A stretch of DNA of 64,000 bases, taken from contig NC_044279.2 in the NCBI RefSeq assembly GCF_004027225.2, positions 50,678,744 through 50,742,743 on the forward strand. Reading direction: 5' to 3'. Source of the DNA: Strigops habroptila (taxonomy: Eukaryota; Chordata; Aves; Psittaciformes; Psittacidae). Under the pieces are notes generated by a model, which was given only the letters and a program-made list of their open reading frames with translations, was not told where the DNA came from and did not search any database. Position numbers and translations under genes: made by a program. Below are positions 1 through 12,195 of this stretch, in pieces (position 1 is the stretch's first letter; every line of letters begins with the position of its first letter).

Positions 1-1407
1 GTGAAAGATAAGATGTAATTTTGTAAGTAATTAATATATTTTATTTTCATAAAACAACCCTTGGTTTCATATCCACTGGCACCTCCATGTTTATCAAGAA
101 AAAAAGATCTCTATATCCATATTAATCACACAGTGCTAGTTACTGTTAATTAGTAATTACTCTCAAGCTTTCTTCTTGCAATAGATTAATCTACTCAGTT
201 TTACTGAACAGCCAAAATAGAAGAGAGAATGCTGTCTCCAAAAGCTGGCAATACTGACTCAATATCACAGTAAAAACATTTATTTCAGGACTACATTAAC
301 CAGATAATTATTTACAGCCTGCAACTGCAAACCTTATGAAAGCAACAGTCACCTTCAGTGAGAAATCGTAGGAACAAAACCCTAAAAAAGGCAAGGTCTA
401 AACCAATGCTCTGTCATGCTACGGACAGGAATGAAATTGTGCAAGAAGTGGTACTGAATTAATAATGCTCATGGGATTAAATCTGCTTCAGACTAATGCT
501 GCAAGTACGCAGTAAAGCTAGTACTTCCCATTGACTACGCTGAGGTTTACAGCAAATTCTGCATCAACATAGTGAAATCAATCAAATGAATTGCAGTATC
601 TTCTGCAGATGATAAGAGTTAGGCTGGTGGTTAGGTAGAAATTCATGTCATTCAGAATGATGCACACTGCAACGTGAAGGAGGAGCATGTTCTCATTGCT
701 GTAATGCTGCATGAAACAAAGTTTGGAAACCTTTTAGCAAAAAGTTAAGAAGGAAGCACTGTTAACACTGACCAGGAAGCTCTGCCTAGCTGACACAGTA
801 CTCCGCAGGGCTCTTGTCTGATCTAAATAAAGAGGGTTAGACACGGTTAACTTTTTTGTTCACAGTAAGGCCAGGAATATAACTTTATCTATTCGGTTAT
901 TTTTTTCCACTTCTGCAGTGTGATTTGTAACAATGATATTTGAAAAGTCATAGAATTCATTTTTCCTCTAGCCTTTCCAGTTATGAGCACCAAATCACTT
1001 TTAATTCTTTTTCTAATAACCTGAATTGAAGTGACAACATCTTGTATAGTAGATAAGGGGGGGGAGGAAAAAAGCAAGAACTATAAACATCTGTTTCCTG
1101 CTTTTTTGCTTTTTGGTGTAGCTCATTAAATCCAAACTGAAGCGGTTTCAGTCATATTAGAAAACAGCCCCCTCTTGTGGTGGAACAGTGGTTTGTGGAA
1201 CGTGCATACCAGATGATGAAGTAACAGGGAAAATCCCACACAGATGAAATGAGAGCAAAACTAGTAAGCAAGAAAAAAATCCACTACCCTAGTCTCAAAA
1301 TTGCTCATTTTGCATGGTTTCATTCATAATTGTCCTGTAACATATTTCTGTTTAAAGATTTCAAAGTTCTGTTCTCTTTAGTAAATCAGTTGCATTGTTG
1401 AAACATT

Positions 1408-1436
1408 CCTTTTCACTCCTTTTCACTCCTTTTCAC
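1408..1436. repeat. 10-bp tandem repeat (CCTTTTCACT), about 3 copies
   Basis: Three near-perfect head-to-tail copies of CCTTTTCACT are visible, the last diverging at its end. The repeat lies inside an NR1H4 intron. No function is suggested. Confidence 0.8.
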
Positions 1437-1760
1437 CTCTTCTGTTTTATTTCTCTCTTTGGAGTACAGTAATCCAGAGAGAAGTTCTCTGCTGTAATTT
1501 CATTTGCTTCCACATCTATACTAATTTTTTTGCTTCACTCATTCATGCTTTATTTTCTTAATGTTTGATTATAAGCTTTCTGGGCAAAGGATTGTTTTAC
1601 TGCATGCTTATACAATGCCCGCACCAGTGAGGACCTGAATTAGTCATTCTATGACCTGTTCACCACCATCATTTTCATCTCACTTCTGCTATATTGACAT
1701 CAGGACCTGAAGAGCTTTGCAGTCAGCAAAACAATAAATTCATCCAGCTGAAAACTAACC

Positions 1761-1797
1761 TCCCCCCACCCCCCCCAAAAAAAGGAGGGGGGGGGGT
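1761..1797. repeat. C-run / A-run / G-run low-complexity patch
   Basis: A C-rich run is followed by seven A and then a G run, so the C and G tracts can pair as an inverted repeat. The patch is intronic. Homopolymer lengths here may also be affected by sequencing error. Confidence 0.7.
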
Positions 1798-3800
1798 GAA
1801 AAATCAAACTATGAATATGCGAAACAAATGATGGGAGTCTTAGTCACAACTCACTTCCTTCCATTTCTTATCTGCTGCCAAGATGATCATGCCCAGTGGC
1901 ATGATACCTTGCACAGACTCCTAAAAATATCCACTTTGTCTTGGACTTTTCTCATGTCATTGCTGAGCTACTCACTTCCATGAAAAAAAAATCATTTGCT
2001 CTGCTTTAGGGCTCAGCTAGGTGGGTTTTTTTTCCCTGTTTCTAGATTTATGTGAACTTTAAGACTTTGGTGTGTCACACGTATGTGTTCCTTACATACG
2101 TCACATTGTAAGGAGCTTAGCACTTATGTCTGCCTGAGAGAGACAGGCGGTTCCCCTAAAGTTAGCAATAACAAGTGTTTAAAATTTTAAATACTTCATG
2201 CTGATGACTAACAACATAAACCTCGTAGAACATTAGATGACTGTGCTATTGTTTGCTCTGTATAAAGCTCCAGATGTGTTACTAACTTCCACAGGATGAG
2301 CTGACCCGCATCATATATGCCTGCTTAACTGACTTAGACTCTTCTCAACAGTATTGAACTTGTTATAAAACCCAGATTTGTGGCTTGTAATTTGACATGA
2401 ACATAGGTTGCTTATGTCACATGTTAAACACATCATCGAGCCACAAAATAAACCACACCCTGCAATACCATACTTTCACTGTTGGGACACATAACTATTC
2501 CACTGCCTGAAGTAAGTTCTCACTGTCAAAGCAAAATATGACTGTTTCATATTAAGTCAAGTTAAGTCAAGTGACTTTATGTTTCCTTTCCTTGAGTTCC
2601 ACCTGCTGAGTTTCATTTTGAATCTCCCCTACTGGAGGAACTCCAAACCTCACCAGTCTGGGACTTCAGCTTTGTGTTTTATACAACACTCAAAACCGCA
2701 TTATTTCATGTGGTTTCCACACCAAGTTATAAAGGCTCCTCCTAGAACAGTTCAAAATTAAAAGTAAAATTGCAAGAAATCCTATGGCCCTCATCTGTGA
2801 GAACGGAGGAGGTTTCCATCCTTTCAGCCAAGGAAGGCCAAAAGGCTCTTGCTGCAGAACCACTGGTTTGGATGTCTACACCCCATTGGTGCCACTGCTT
2901 CAGAGCTGCAAGCAGCCATTGCCAACGGTCTAGTGGCTGTTCTGAGTGACTTACACACAGCATTAAAAAAAAAAAAAATAATTGATGTCACAGGACCTAC
3001 TTCTCTTTTACACCAAAAAGCAGAACGGAGTACATCTGTAATTTAAGGCTAAGAACGAACATCGTGACTTGATGACAAAGTCAGTAAGGGGAAGCCCCAT
3101 CAGCATGCCCCAGTTTGGTAACCCCAAAGGGTTTCACTGATGGGAGGAGAATCACATGATCCCATCCTTAAATTGGGCTAGGTTTTATTTATGGCCCTGT
3201 ACTTTATAACACACTAGTTTACACTTTAAGGTAGTAGCAGTTGCAAGCAAGTTGATCTGGGACTACAGGTAATCCTAGACCTAGCTAAAGTTTCAGGCTA
3301 CATAAAAGGAGCAATTAAGTCTCTTTATGGAAACGACTGAAGCAACTGCCCAAGGCAGTCAGCTGTAGAGTTGGACTAGAATTAAACCATACACCCTGAG
3401 ATGTTTACATATAACTAATGTAAAGATAGGAAGCATGGGGACTGTTTCACAAACTGCATCCTGGAAACAGAAGACAGCTAGAAAATCAGCAGACAGCAAG
3501 AAAACCACCTATGAGGCTTGCCCTGAAGAGCTAGATGGACAAACCTGTAGAGGAAAAGGAATTGCTTGAAAGAGAGACTTTGAAACCAAGTGAAATTTCC
3601 AGTGCTTGCCTGTTTCTACTCTGAACTGCAAAAAAAGGATGTACTTGCCGTTTTGTAACTGTCTTGCAACAGCCCTCATTTGTGTAGTAAATTTTCCCCA
3701 CCAAGACAGCCAAGGCTTCAAGTACTAAATAATTGCTCTGTGGTAATAACCCAGATTATTTCAATAATTTCAAAATATTTTTTTTTTTCCCCTCTCACAG

Positions 3801-3914
3801 GTATCTCAGCTGAATTCATAACTCCCATGTTTAATTTTTATAAAAGCATTGGAGAGTTGAAGATGACACCGGAAGAATACGCACTGCTCACAGCCATAGT
3901 TATCTTGTCTCCAG
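3801..3914 (+). CDS. NR1H4: NR1H4 (farnesoid X receptor) penultimate coding exon
   Basis: FXR is a bile-acid-activated nuclear receptor that works as a heterodimer with RXR. This 114-nt exon follows a pyrimidine-rich tract ending in CACAG and ends at a GTAACT donor. Phase 1 on both sides gives a peptide that includes [20 protein letters not shown] and continues to ILSP. This is the helix 9-10 region of the ligand-binding domain and is nearly identical to the vertebrate FXR sequence I know. The split codon G|AT at the next junction restores the conserved Asp of SPDRQ. The frame reads on into the donor for a few codons; that part is intron. Earlier exons are outside the window, so only the C-terminal part of the receptor is present. 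Confidence 0.95.
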
Positions 3915-5207
3915 GTAACTTCTCATCCAGAATTAAATATTAGTGGTTTGGGAAAGAAAGAAAGAAGAGTGTGACCTGAGACTTGTAAAATATTACATTC
4001 TACATAGCATAAGTGACCATACATGCTTATTCAGTATATTCAGTTGTTAAACCAGGAAACAAGCACACAAATCCAAGCTTCAAATGTCCTGCTACACCAT
4101 CTGGTTTTGCATAGAAATCAAAAAGGTGCTTAAGTGCCATGCTTAAAAAAAATACTGGTATCTCTTTACTGCATACCATGACAGGCTTCTTCCTTCAGAA
4201 AATCCCAGATGTGGTTACATGCACACCACATTGTGGAATGTCACCATTTTTTAAAGGGAAATTGGGAAGCTCTGTAGCTTAGAATAGAGAATAGCGATGA
4301 AGGTCTTCAGCCTCTATCGAACAAACACTAGGTGTCAAGAGCAGGACGGTAGCAAGCTGGCCTCTCGACCATACAGTGTTGGAAACTGACATTTAAGAAG
4401 TGTCAGCACAATAGCATCTCAGCCCTGATTACAGGCTTTGCTGTAAAAACTAATTCTTTGACAACACAAAACTAATCAGCTCTACCTATGAAACATGGAG
4501 GAATTGTATAGTGACTCAAACAAATTGACTGTCATAAGAATGGGAGAAGCCGATGCCTCAGGACAAAAGACAGACACTGAGGTTTCCAAACCAGGTTTCA
4601 CAGAAGATGGGATGGTGAAGCAATTCCATTGCTGTTTGAGTCAGTGTGGCTCAGGAAATTTTTTTTCATCAAAAATTTCAGTTCCTCCCTCTCCAAATAC
4701 CCGAACACACACAAATCAGCAAAATAAAAGAACAATTTCTAATAAAGAAGTTTCACCAGAGGAAGAAGATGTTTGATTTTCCCTGGTGACCAGCATGTAC
4801 ACTTTTGTCTACTGGCCAAATTCCCCAGCTGTACTACACCTCCAAGAACTTATGCCATGCTGCTCAGTTGCTGCAATGCATTGCAGGACGTACTCAGCTG
4901 CAGAACTGCACTGGGAGATGACAATTCAACCCCAAAGAAACATTTCTGAGTTAAAACTCTTCGGTTTTTGACAAAGTTGAAAGTGTTCCCTAGCTAGAAG
5001 TGGGCAGTTTACGTGAAAACCCCAAACCTTAAAAACAATCTTAACTATTTTTATTACCCTTTAATTTGAATATAAATATTCTGTGTGAACATCGGTACCC
5101 AGTGTAAATACAGGAATATTTTTATATTCATTTACCAGTGTAAATATTTATATTGTATCAGAGCATATATTTGCTAATTACTTCTTTCCTTTTAAAACCA
5201 TAACCAG
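3915..5207 (+). other. NR1H4: NR1H4 last intron
   Basis: The intron runs from donor GTAACT at 3915 to acceptor CCAG at 5204-5207. It holds a 93-codon open frame (4495-4776) with a good start context but no recognisable homology. Nothing else stands out. Confidence 0.85.
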
Positions 5208-5446
5208 ATCGACAATACATAAGGGACAGGGAGTCCGTGGAAAGGCTTCAAGAACCACTGCTGGATATACTACAGAAATTCTGCAAACTTCACCACCCAG
5301 ATAACCCTCAACACTTTGCTTGTCTTCTGGGCCGTCTGACAGAATTACGGACATTTAACCATCATCACGCAGAGATGCTGATGTCATGGAGAGTGAATGA
5401 TCACAAATTCACACCTCTGCTCTGTGAGGTCTGGGATGTGCAGTGA
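5208..5446 (+). CDS. NR1H4: NR1H4 (farnesoid X receptor) terminal coding exon with AF-2 helix
   Basis: This is the last FXR coding exon. It starts after the acceptor at 5207 in phase 1 (Asp of DRQYIRDRE) and ends with TGA at 5444-5446. The peptide carries the dimerisation helix region [20 protein letters not shown] and ends in helix 12, [10 protein letters not shown]. That is the ligand-dependent activation function AF-2, which recruits coactivators; mammals have CEIWDVQ, a conservative Ile/Val change. In FXR the last helices complete the bile-acid pocket. No frameshift or stop is seen, so the gene looks intact at its 3' end. The next gene, GAS2L3, is on the same strand about 1.5 kb downstream. 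Confidence 0.96.
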
Positions 5447-6150
5447 TGGATACTTTTATTTTAGGAGAAGTATCTTTTTAAAGGACCACATAGCGTTTAT
5501 TTTCGTAGAAAGATATCCCACCGTACATTAAATTTTCTTTACTGCATTTTTATAGAAACATGCCATGGATTCATAAAAGTAATTTTGTTCACTGTACACA
5601 GAATATTGCATAGCTTTCAGAGCTTCATACGTAAGCACAACTTTCTCTGTATTTATATTCTCTGATCAGAAAGAGTCCACCAGCTCTTCAGAGGAACCCT
5701 GGTAATTCCTGCTGCAATTAAGCTGATTGGAGTTACAGTTCCTCTTGATGAATGGGGATAGCAGGTTTCCATTCATATTTTTTCATTGCAGTGTTTTTGT
5801 GCTTGGCCTCCACTATATTCCAGATACTTACTTAATAAACCAGCTGAAATGGTTAATGCCAGTCATTTACTGTTCAACTGTGAAATGTGTTCATGTAAGA
5901 TGTGCAAGATGTTATTTCTCCATAAGATGAAAAATGATGTAATGGAGAAAAGCCACATACACACACAAAGAAACCCCAAACAACCTTCTCATGATATAAA
6001 CGTGTAACTTCATTTCAATTATTATTTCAAAGTAAAAATTATACAGTATGTAAACTTTGTTAAAGTGCACCACAGGTTATTTTGCTTTAAGACTTTGATT
6101 GTTGGCGATTAGTGGCTCTGAACAATACCATCACCAACATCCCCAAACCA
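5447..6150 (+). other. NR1H4: NR1H4 3' UTR and short intergenic gap
   Basis: AT-rich sequence follows the stop codon, with a canonical AATAAA at 5834-5839. That implies a 3' UTR of roughly 0.4 kb. The remaining ~300 nt before the CpG island show no gene. Confidence 0.6.
5834..5839 (+). promoter_or_regulatory. NR1H4: Candidate polyadenylation signal of NR1H4
   Basis: First canonical AATAAA downstream of the NR1H4 stop codon on the + strand, with T-rich and GT-rich sequence further on. Assignment is by position only; other variants could be used. Confidence 0.5.
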
Positions 6151-6676
6151 GGTAAGCGGTCTGAGTGCTGTGAGAGGCTGCAGGCAGGGTGGGTGGTTTC
6201 CTTGTGCCTGGCTCCGCTCGCAGAAACCCAGCTGGCTGGCATACTGGTGACCGTCCCCTCCTCCAAACGGTGGCCCTGCGCTGCCGGCACTGCGAGCTGC
6301 ACGGTCAGGCGTTGGGCGCAGAAACAGCTCTTCGCCCTGCTGCCAAAAGGGCTCTCCGGATGCAAGCTCCCCCGCGGGCCGGCGCTTCCCCTGACCGCGG
6401 CGCAGCCAGCACCCTGCTCCCGCCACCCGTGACTAAGACCGCCACCCGGGGGAGCAGAGCTGCTTTCGAAGGCGGCTGGTGACATAAGGAGGGGACGCTG
6501 AGGCCAGTGATTTCACCACAGCTGGAGCGGCCGGTGGGCGGGAGGACCATCTGCCGCAGCGCCCGAGACAGCAGCCCTCCGGCCGTGCCGCTGCAGCGGG
6601 TGGGGCACCGACGCCTGAACCGGCCTCCGGGGAGGGGCTGACAGGGGGCCCTGGCTGCTAGCGGAGCCGTGACCTT

Positions 6677-6756
6677 CCGCCTCCCACCGCCTCCCACCGC
6701 CTACCCACCGCCTCCCACCGCCTCCCACCGCCTCCCACCGCCACCCACCGCCTCCC
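6677..6756. repeat. 10-bp GC-rich minisatellite in the CpG island
   Basis: Seven to eight tandem units of the type CCTCCCACCG, two of them slightly altered (one with an inserted base, one CCACCCACCG). On the minus strand this is regularly spaced GGTGGGAGG, which has G-quadruplex potential. It lies about 230 bp upstream of the CCAAT/CHR pair. Confidence 0.9.
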
Positions 6757-6979
6757 TGGGGAGGCCAGAGGGGCGGCCCCGCTACCCAGCGCCTTCACCC
6801 GAGCCGGCGCGGGCTGCGATGGAGACCCCGAGCTGCTCCCAGACAAATCGGGTACCGCGGGCAGGAGCGGGGCGTGCGCCACGACCCGCCTCAGGCGCAG
6901 CGGGCGGGCGGTGCCGCGGCCCAGCTCCAGGTGCGGCAGGCGCGGCCCGGCCTGGCCCGGCCCCGCCCCCCTGGCTCTG

Positions 6980-6994
6980 ATTGGTCCTTTCGAA
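6980..6994 (+). promoter_or_regulatory. GAS2L3: Inverted CCAAT box (ATTGG) next to CHR-like TTCGAA
   Basis: ATTGG at 6980-6984 is an NF-Y type inverted CCAAT box. Four bases later comes TTCGAA at 6989-6994, which fits the TTYGAA cell-cycle genes homology region bound by MuvB complexes (DREAM, B-MYB/FOXM1). GAS2L3 is known in mammals as a G2/M gene controlled by DREAM, so the site fits the gene. The very short spacing is unusual, because NF-Y boxes normally sit farther from the CHR. Confidence 0.55.
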
Positions 6995-6999
6995 CGGAG

Positions 7000-7062
7000 C
7001 GGCCGGCGCGGGGCAAGTGGGGGGATTGTCCTGGTGCGCGGCGCGGTGGCAGGTCGGTCCCG
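7000..7062 (+). other. GAS2L3: Probable GAS2L3 non-coding exon 1 (3' end defined, start approximate)
   Basis: The 3' boundary rests on a near-consensus donor, CCCG|GTGAGT, at 7062/7063 inside the CpG island, just downstream of the promoter motifs. The transcription start is not visible; 7000 is a placeholder. It would splice to the acceptor at 12195. Confidence 0.5.
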
Positions 7063-10000
7063 GTGAGTAGCGCGGTGCCACGGAGCAGGGCAGTGGCGGC
7101 AGAGGCAGGGGCAGTAGCAGCGCGCGGGTCTCCCCGCAGCGGGGTGTGGCCGGGGGGCGGCAGTACCGCAGCCGCGGCCCGCGGGGACTGTGAGGGGCGC
7201 CCGAGCGACGGCAGCTCTGTCCCCGCGTGGAGACCGGGGCGCTGGTGCTGCTGCAGGGTCCCGCTTGCTCCTGTGCATCGGGCGCGCAGGACCGGAGCGG
7301 TGGCACTCGGTCAGTTACGCCTATCTATAGAGGTAGCGCTGGAAACGGGTTGAGCATCGCTCGCCGTACGGGACGGACCTCGGTGTTGGGCTGAGGCTGT
7401 CACTGGGATCGGTCACCTTCCCGGGGGCAGCAGCTCTCGTCCGGCCGAGTCAGCCTCTCTGGCATGGGTGTTGGAAGTGAAGTGCCGTGAAACTTACCGT
7501 GGGGAAGGGAGAGGGGAGAGGTTTTGCATAACAGCCTTTAAACCAGTCTCTCCTGTGCCTCACACAAGCATTGAGGGTGCTGTGCTGTTTTTGTAGGAAA
7601 TTTGCCCTAGTGCTGTTGACTAAAATACTCTTTCATATTGTTTAGTAAGCTAAAAAATGTCTGGCTCCTTTATTTGCCCAAAAGCTGGCTGTATTCCAGC
7701 GATACTGTGTCTCACCTTTGCCATAGTATAAGAGCAAGGGATGGGGAAAAAGGACGTATACATTTAGAACCTCTAAGGTATAGCTGGCCTATGCATTTGT
7801 AATTCTAAATGTACTGGGTGGGTCTTTCGTAATAAGATAGGATTTTATATTTAAGTCAAAATAAATTCTTCCTGATTATGGCCAGCCAGCAGCCTGTTGC
7901 CTGAACATCAAGTGATGCTCCCCTTGGTGTTGCTTTGCTGGAAGAAGTGTGAGGTGGAAATGGGAGGGAGAGGAGAGCTTGTCCGGGAGCACTGCTGAGT
8001 GGCAGGGGTAGCAAGGTGGCGTGTCTCTTGTTAACCAGCCTCTCCCCAGACTGGATGCTCCTGTGGTAAAGGAGCCGTCTGCACGTCTGCTGCGGAGATG
8101 GCAGCTGTTGCGATGAAGTGCTCCTCCCTGATTTCAAGTGGGTTTCTCTGCCCTGACAGGTGAATCAGGGCCTTTGCTACCTTTTGGAAGGGGAGAGTGG
8201 GCTCGCTGCCACGGAATGGTGCAGAAAGGCAGTACCGGAGGAGAGCAGTCAGCATGCCTTGATGTAAGTAGTTGGTTGCCACCTTAAAGCCCATCACCTT
8301 GGACTGACTAGTCTGGTTCTCTCTCTTTTGTGCCTTTGAGGCCTCCCCAAGGAAATAGAGCTCCTGCTGACTCAGTAATGCAACAAAAGGGCTCTATAAT
8401 TGCTGTAGTGACAGAGAGAGTAGCGCTCTGCTCCAGGGATGTCTCTTGTGCCTACCTCTTTTCTTCTGCATGTTAGGATATGTGTATTAAAAAAAATCTT
8501 GGCTATCCTGTAGCAGGTTTCAACAGATGATACTGACTTGACAGCTTCTTTCATTTCAGAGTGTTTAAAAACGTGGTTTTCAGTAGGTACTATCAAAGCT
8601 AATCTACAGTTTCCAGCTGCTCTGGGTTAGTCTGTTGTGACTGCCTTTAGGTGTTGATGGAATAGAAGATGATATGTTATATATCTTAAATATAGGGTGA
8701 AGATGTAAAAGTGTTTCTACCTAAGTTTTTTTTAATGGGTCTGTGCATTCAAGGCCTTTTAATCAGTCTGTGAATCCCTTTAGGTTCCACTTAAGCTAAG
8801 TCAGTGGCTGCTTCATCTATGTTTTAGGTATCTCTGAGTTGTGGATTTTTTGTTTCTTTGTAAACTGCACAGCCAAATAAAATGGGACTTGGACTCAGTT
8901 CATGTTGTGCTACAGAATGGCTTGTAATTAGTGTAGCATGTCTTACTGGTTGGGCCCCAGTGAATGATCTGTAAAACCTGATACAACTGATACTAACCAG
9001 GCTATCTTCTGTAGCATCTAAGAGCATGTGTTTAGCACCCTGAAGTATTTGTATAAAGCGTTTTAGTATTCGCTGACTTTGCTGTTTCTCAGATTGCCTG
9101 ATGGCAAAGTGGTGGTCATCCCTCTGGAGAGTAGAGGCAGACTATGGTCTTGCAAGGCTGTCCTGTGCAGGTTCATGTCCAGGGTGTGTCTGCACCCCTT
9201 TTTCTCTGGAATGCCTGTCCCTATGCCACATGTCTGTAGATAGCTACATTTTTCTGTCTTTCCTAATGTTGATCCATGGCTCTAGTCCTTTATTGGAAGT
9301 TTGGCAGTCAGCCAGACAAAGGCAGCTCCTGCCCTCCCTATTATATCATTTGAGGTCTGACCACCCATCTCGCAGTAAGTCAGTGTCGCTGTATTGATCT
9401 AGACATAAGGTGCCAACTAGGACTGGGCGGTGTTTCCGTTCTCCTCCCATCCCATGAAGCCTATTGGCAACAGAAGTACCAGCAGAAGTGAGGTGTTTTC
9501 TGAGAGTGGTGCTGCTGGGTGGCAGGGGAATTCTATGTTTGCTGAGGTTGGAGCTGGGCTGTTTGTCCCCCTGATTGGGTAATGCTTGCAAGTTTCTGGT
9601 GCTTCCCCTGTTTTAAGGGGTGAAGCAGGTAGAGACCCCTCCTAAGGACCTTCAGGACATCAGCTGGCTTGGAAATGGGAATGGTATGGCCTGAGGCTAT
9701 GCACGGGACATGGTATGATGCAGTCCATTTTCATTCTGTGGTATTTTCTTTCACAGCTGTGATCCCTGAATACCAAATGCCTGTTGAGTGAAGGTGAGTT
9801 GATAAAACTGGCATGTGTAGAAACTGATACTGTTCTAGCTGGAGCTTCCTGAATTCAATATCAAATACTTGGTTCATTCATTATGTACAGCTTTTTGATG
9901 CAGGAAACCCAACTGGTTTTAGAGGTTGTCAGATTTGGTTATGACTCTACACAGTACTGCAGTATTCGCCTTACCACAGCACCTTCTGCACCCTTGCAGG

Positions 10001-12195
10001 CTGACTACTGGAAGGTGGCATACTTCTGGGTCTTCTCATCCCATTTGCTCTCCCTGTAAGTGATAAGGCTACATTAATCTGTATTCCCTGCAATCTCAGA
10101 GTTGGACTGTTCAGGATCTGAAAATAGGTAATTGTAACTATATTAATTTTTCAACTCAAAATTCGTGCAGGGTGGTCTATATCATCAGAGGGTTTTTTTG
10201 TTAAGTGTTATTCAGATGCCCTGATAAGTGAATCTGTTTGACTTTCTAGAGAGCCCTTTGGCATATGGGCTTACAAAATAACTTATTTTAGAAGAGCAGG
10301 CTCATAAAGTTCAAATGCTACAATTTTCCTCAATCTCCTTTAATTTTTCCTCTTTTTTTTTTTTTTTGCCTAGTTTTTGTTAGGCATGCCACAAAACTGC
10401 AGATGCTGAACATTCTTGTGATAGCTGCTGTGTGAATATTTTGCTTTGTTCGTGTTTTGAGTGCTCCCTGTGAATTAGGCTGCCTTTTGTTTTCCCTTGG
10501 CAGTTAGTATGCTAGAGCGCTTGTTAGCCTATATGGAGCTCCTCTTTTTAATGAGACCGACTTCTCTACTGGCTGTTCTGCTGTTGTTTTATTTATTTTT
10601 TTAATCAATGAAGCCTCTTATTGCGACTCCCTTGGGACAATAGCTTTCTTATGCTAAAGCAAAATGTATTGCCCTGGACAAAGCTGTTGGAAGCATAACA
10701 TGCTCATTAGTAATGCTTGTTATATACACTGCCCTTCCCTTGTTCATTCATAGAAGGAAAAATGACATCAAGGAGATGATGTGTCTCTTCTTTTTTTTTT
10801 TTTTTTTTTCCCCTGGAAATAAAAGGAAGGGGAAAGATACCACTTGGAGTGTCCCTGATAAAGTTTGAGAAGCGCTAGCAGTCCTGATACAAGGAAGTGG
10901 TTTCAGGCCGAAACTAAACTGGTTGCTTGTTTGCTGGTCATAGGGGTAAGTTGGTTGAAATGCCTGACATGTGTGGTCCTGTGTAGCGTGAGCAGGAAAA
11001 ATGGGAAGGAAACAGCACCATTCTGCTTTCTGAGTAAGAGGAAGGGGGAGAATTTTTACAAGAATGGGGTCTTCTGTGATGGGCTGTGGAGCCTGTTGTT
11101 ATAGGAAGGCCAGGTTGTACATCAGATGGAGAAGAATGCCATCTACATATAAAGCTTAAACATCTGGGACAGGAGGGGGAAGTTATTTATTTTTAAAGGA
11201 AAACAGATGAGTTAAAACTGCCTGACAGTGTCTGCAATCTGGTTTCCAGCTTCATAAGCAAGATGAAGTTTTATTGCAGCTATTAAGCGATGGAGCAAGA
11301 AAGTTGTTTCTAAGTGGCTTTGGGACACAGATAGGTACATTTTGAGGTCATAATGCCTTCCACTACCACTGCGGATAATTATGCTGAGGAAATTCCTTCT
11401 GGTATGTGCATATGCAGCTAACCTAGACCTGGAGCCTACATAAGAGGCTTATTGATTGATCCCAAGCCCAGTGTAGAGTTTGTGCTGGGTTTTCCCATGA
11501 TTGAAAGCATTGCTGGAAAATACTGTGTTGGCTTTAGGAGAGAAAAGTGTTGACCAAATTGCCCCTAAAACTTTCCTGGAGGATTGTTTTGCCAAGGAAT
11601 TGTCCTGATAACCATATTGCTGCAATAGCTTGCAGCATTCTGTTGAAAACGTAGGTGTGTGCTAGTTGCCTGGAAAAACAAAATTCTAACAATATTAATA
11701 TTGATTTCTCTCATGTGTCTATGCAAGAAGAAATCTCATTCTTCAAAATTATTCTTTGCTTTAAGATTTTCATAAACTTAAAAGTATTTACTATAAACTC
11801 AGGATACATAGATGTGTATGCATGCGTGTACAAGATACACTTGTGTGATAGCTTAGAAAGAAGGAACGTTGTTACATCCAAGAATGGTTTGGAGTATTTA
11901 TATTTCTCTTTGGTAAAGTACATGTCTTACAGCTCCTTACATTCATGCAAACTTTTGACTGTTATTTATACATATGAAGTTAGTTGCTACTTTGTGCTGT
12001 AACAACTACCCATTTACTTAAGGGCACAGAACTCACATTGACTGAATACTGCATCAAAACGTTAGCTACTAAGATACTTCTCTCTTTCCTCTTCCATTCC
12101 CGATAAGACTTGTTCTTGTTTTACCAAAACAGCACTGATGGGTTTTACTTGAAAGCAGGAGGGACTGTATTAAAAATTCTCTTCTCTTTTTCTAG
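7063..12195 (+). other. GAS2L3: GAS2L3 intron 1
   Basis: About 5.1 kb between the inferred first exon and the ATG exon. The first ~400 bp belong to the CpG island; the rest is ordinary AT-rich intron with poly-T runs near 10355 and 10792. No exon was recognised. An extra 5' UTR exon could be missed. Confidence 0.55.

Larger units (their letters stand above)
1..3800 (+). other. NR1H4: NR1H4 intron (upstream of penultimate coding exon)
   Basis: No exon recognised. This is the 3' part of the intron before the FXR exon at 3801. The upstream ligand-binding-domain exons were looked for by their expected peptides and not found, so they lie left of the window. The stretch is AT-rich, with a C/G homopolymer patch at 1761-1797, a small 10-bp tandem repeat at 1408-1436 and a poly-A run near 2965. 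The short open frames here lack homology I can recognise and look like chance. Confidence 0.7.
6150..7480. promoter_or_regulatory. GAS2L3: CpG island promoter region of GAS2L3
   Basis: An abrupt shift from AT-rich DNA to GC- and CpG-rich DNA, followed by a return to AT-rich sequence. It lies between the NR1H4 3' end and the GAS2L3 coding exons. Several long overlapping open frames on both strands here are GC artefacts. GC boxes (CCCCGCCCCC at 6961-6970), an inverted CCAAT box and a CHR-like site sit just upstream of a strong splice donor at 7063. This fits a TATA-less housekeeping or cell-cycle promoter. Divergent antisense transcription is possible but not shown by the sequence. Confidence 0.8.

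Noticed and set aside
6087-7353. Many long overlapping open frames on both strands between 6.1 and 7.35 kb (up to 206 codons)
   Set aside because: They lie in the CpG island, where stop codons are rare; the products are low-complexity Pro/Arg/Ala/Gly and include the minisatellite. No homology is recognised.
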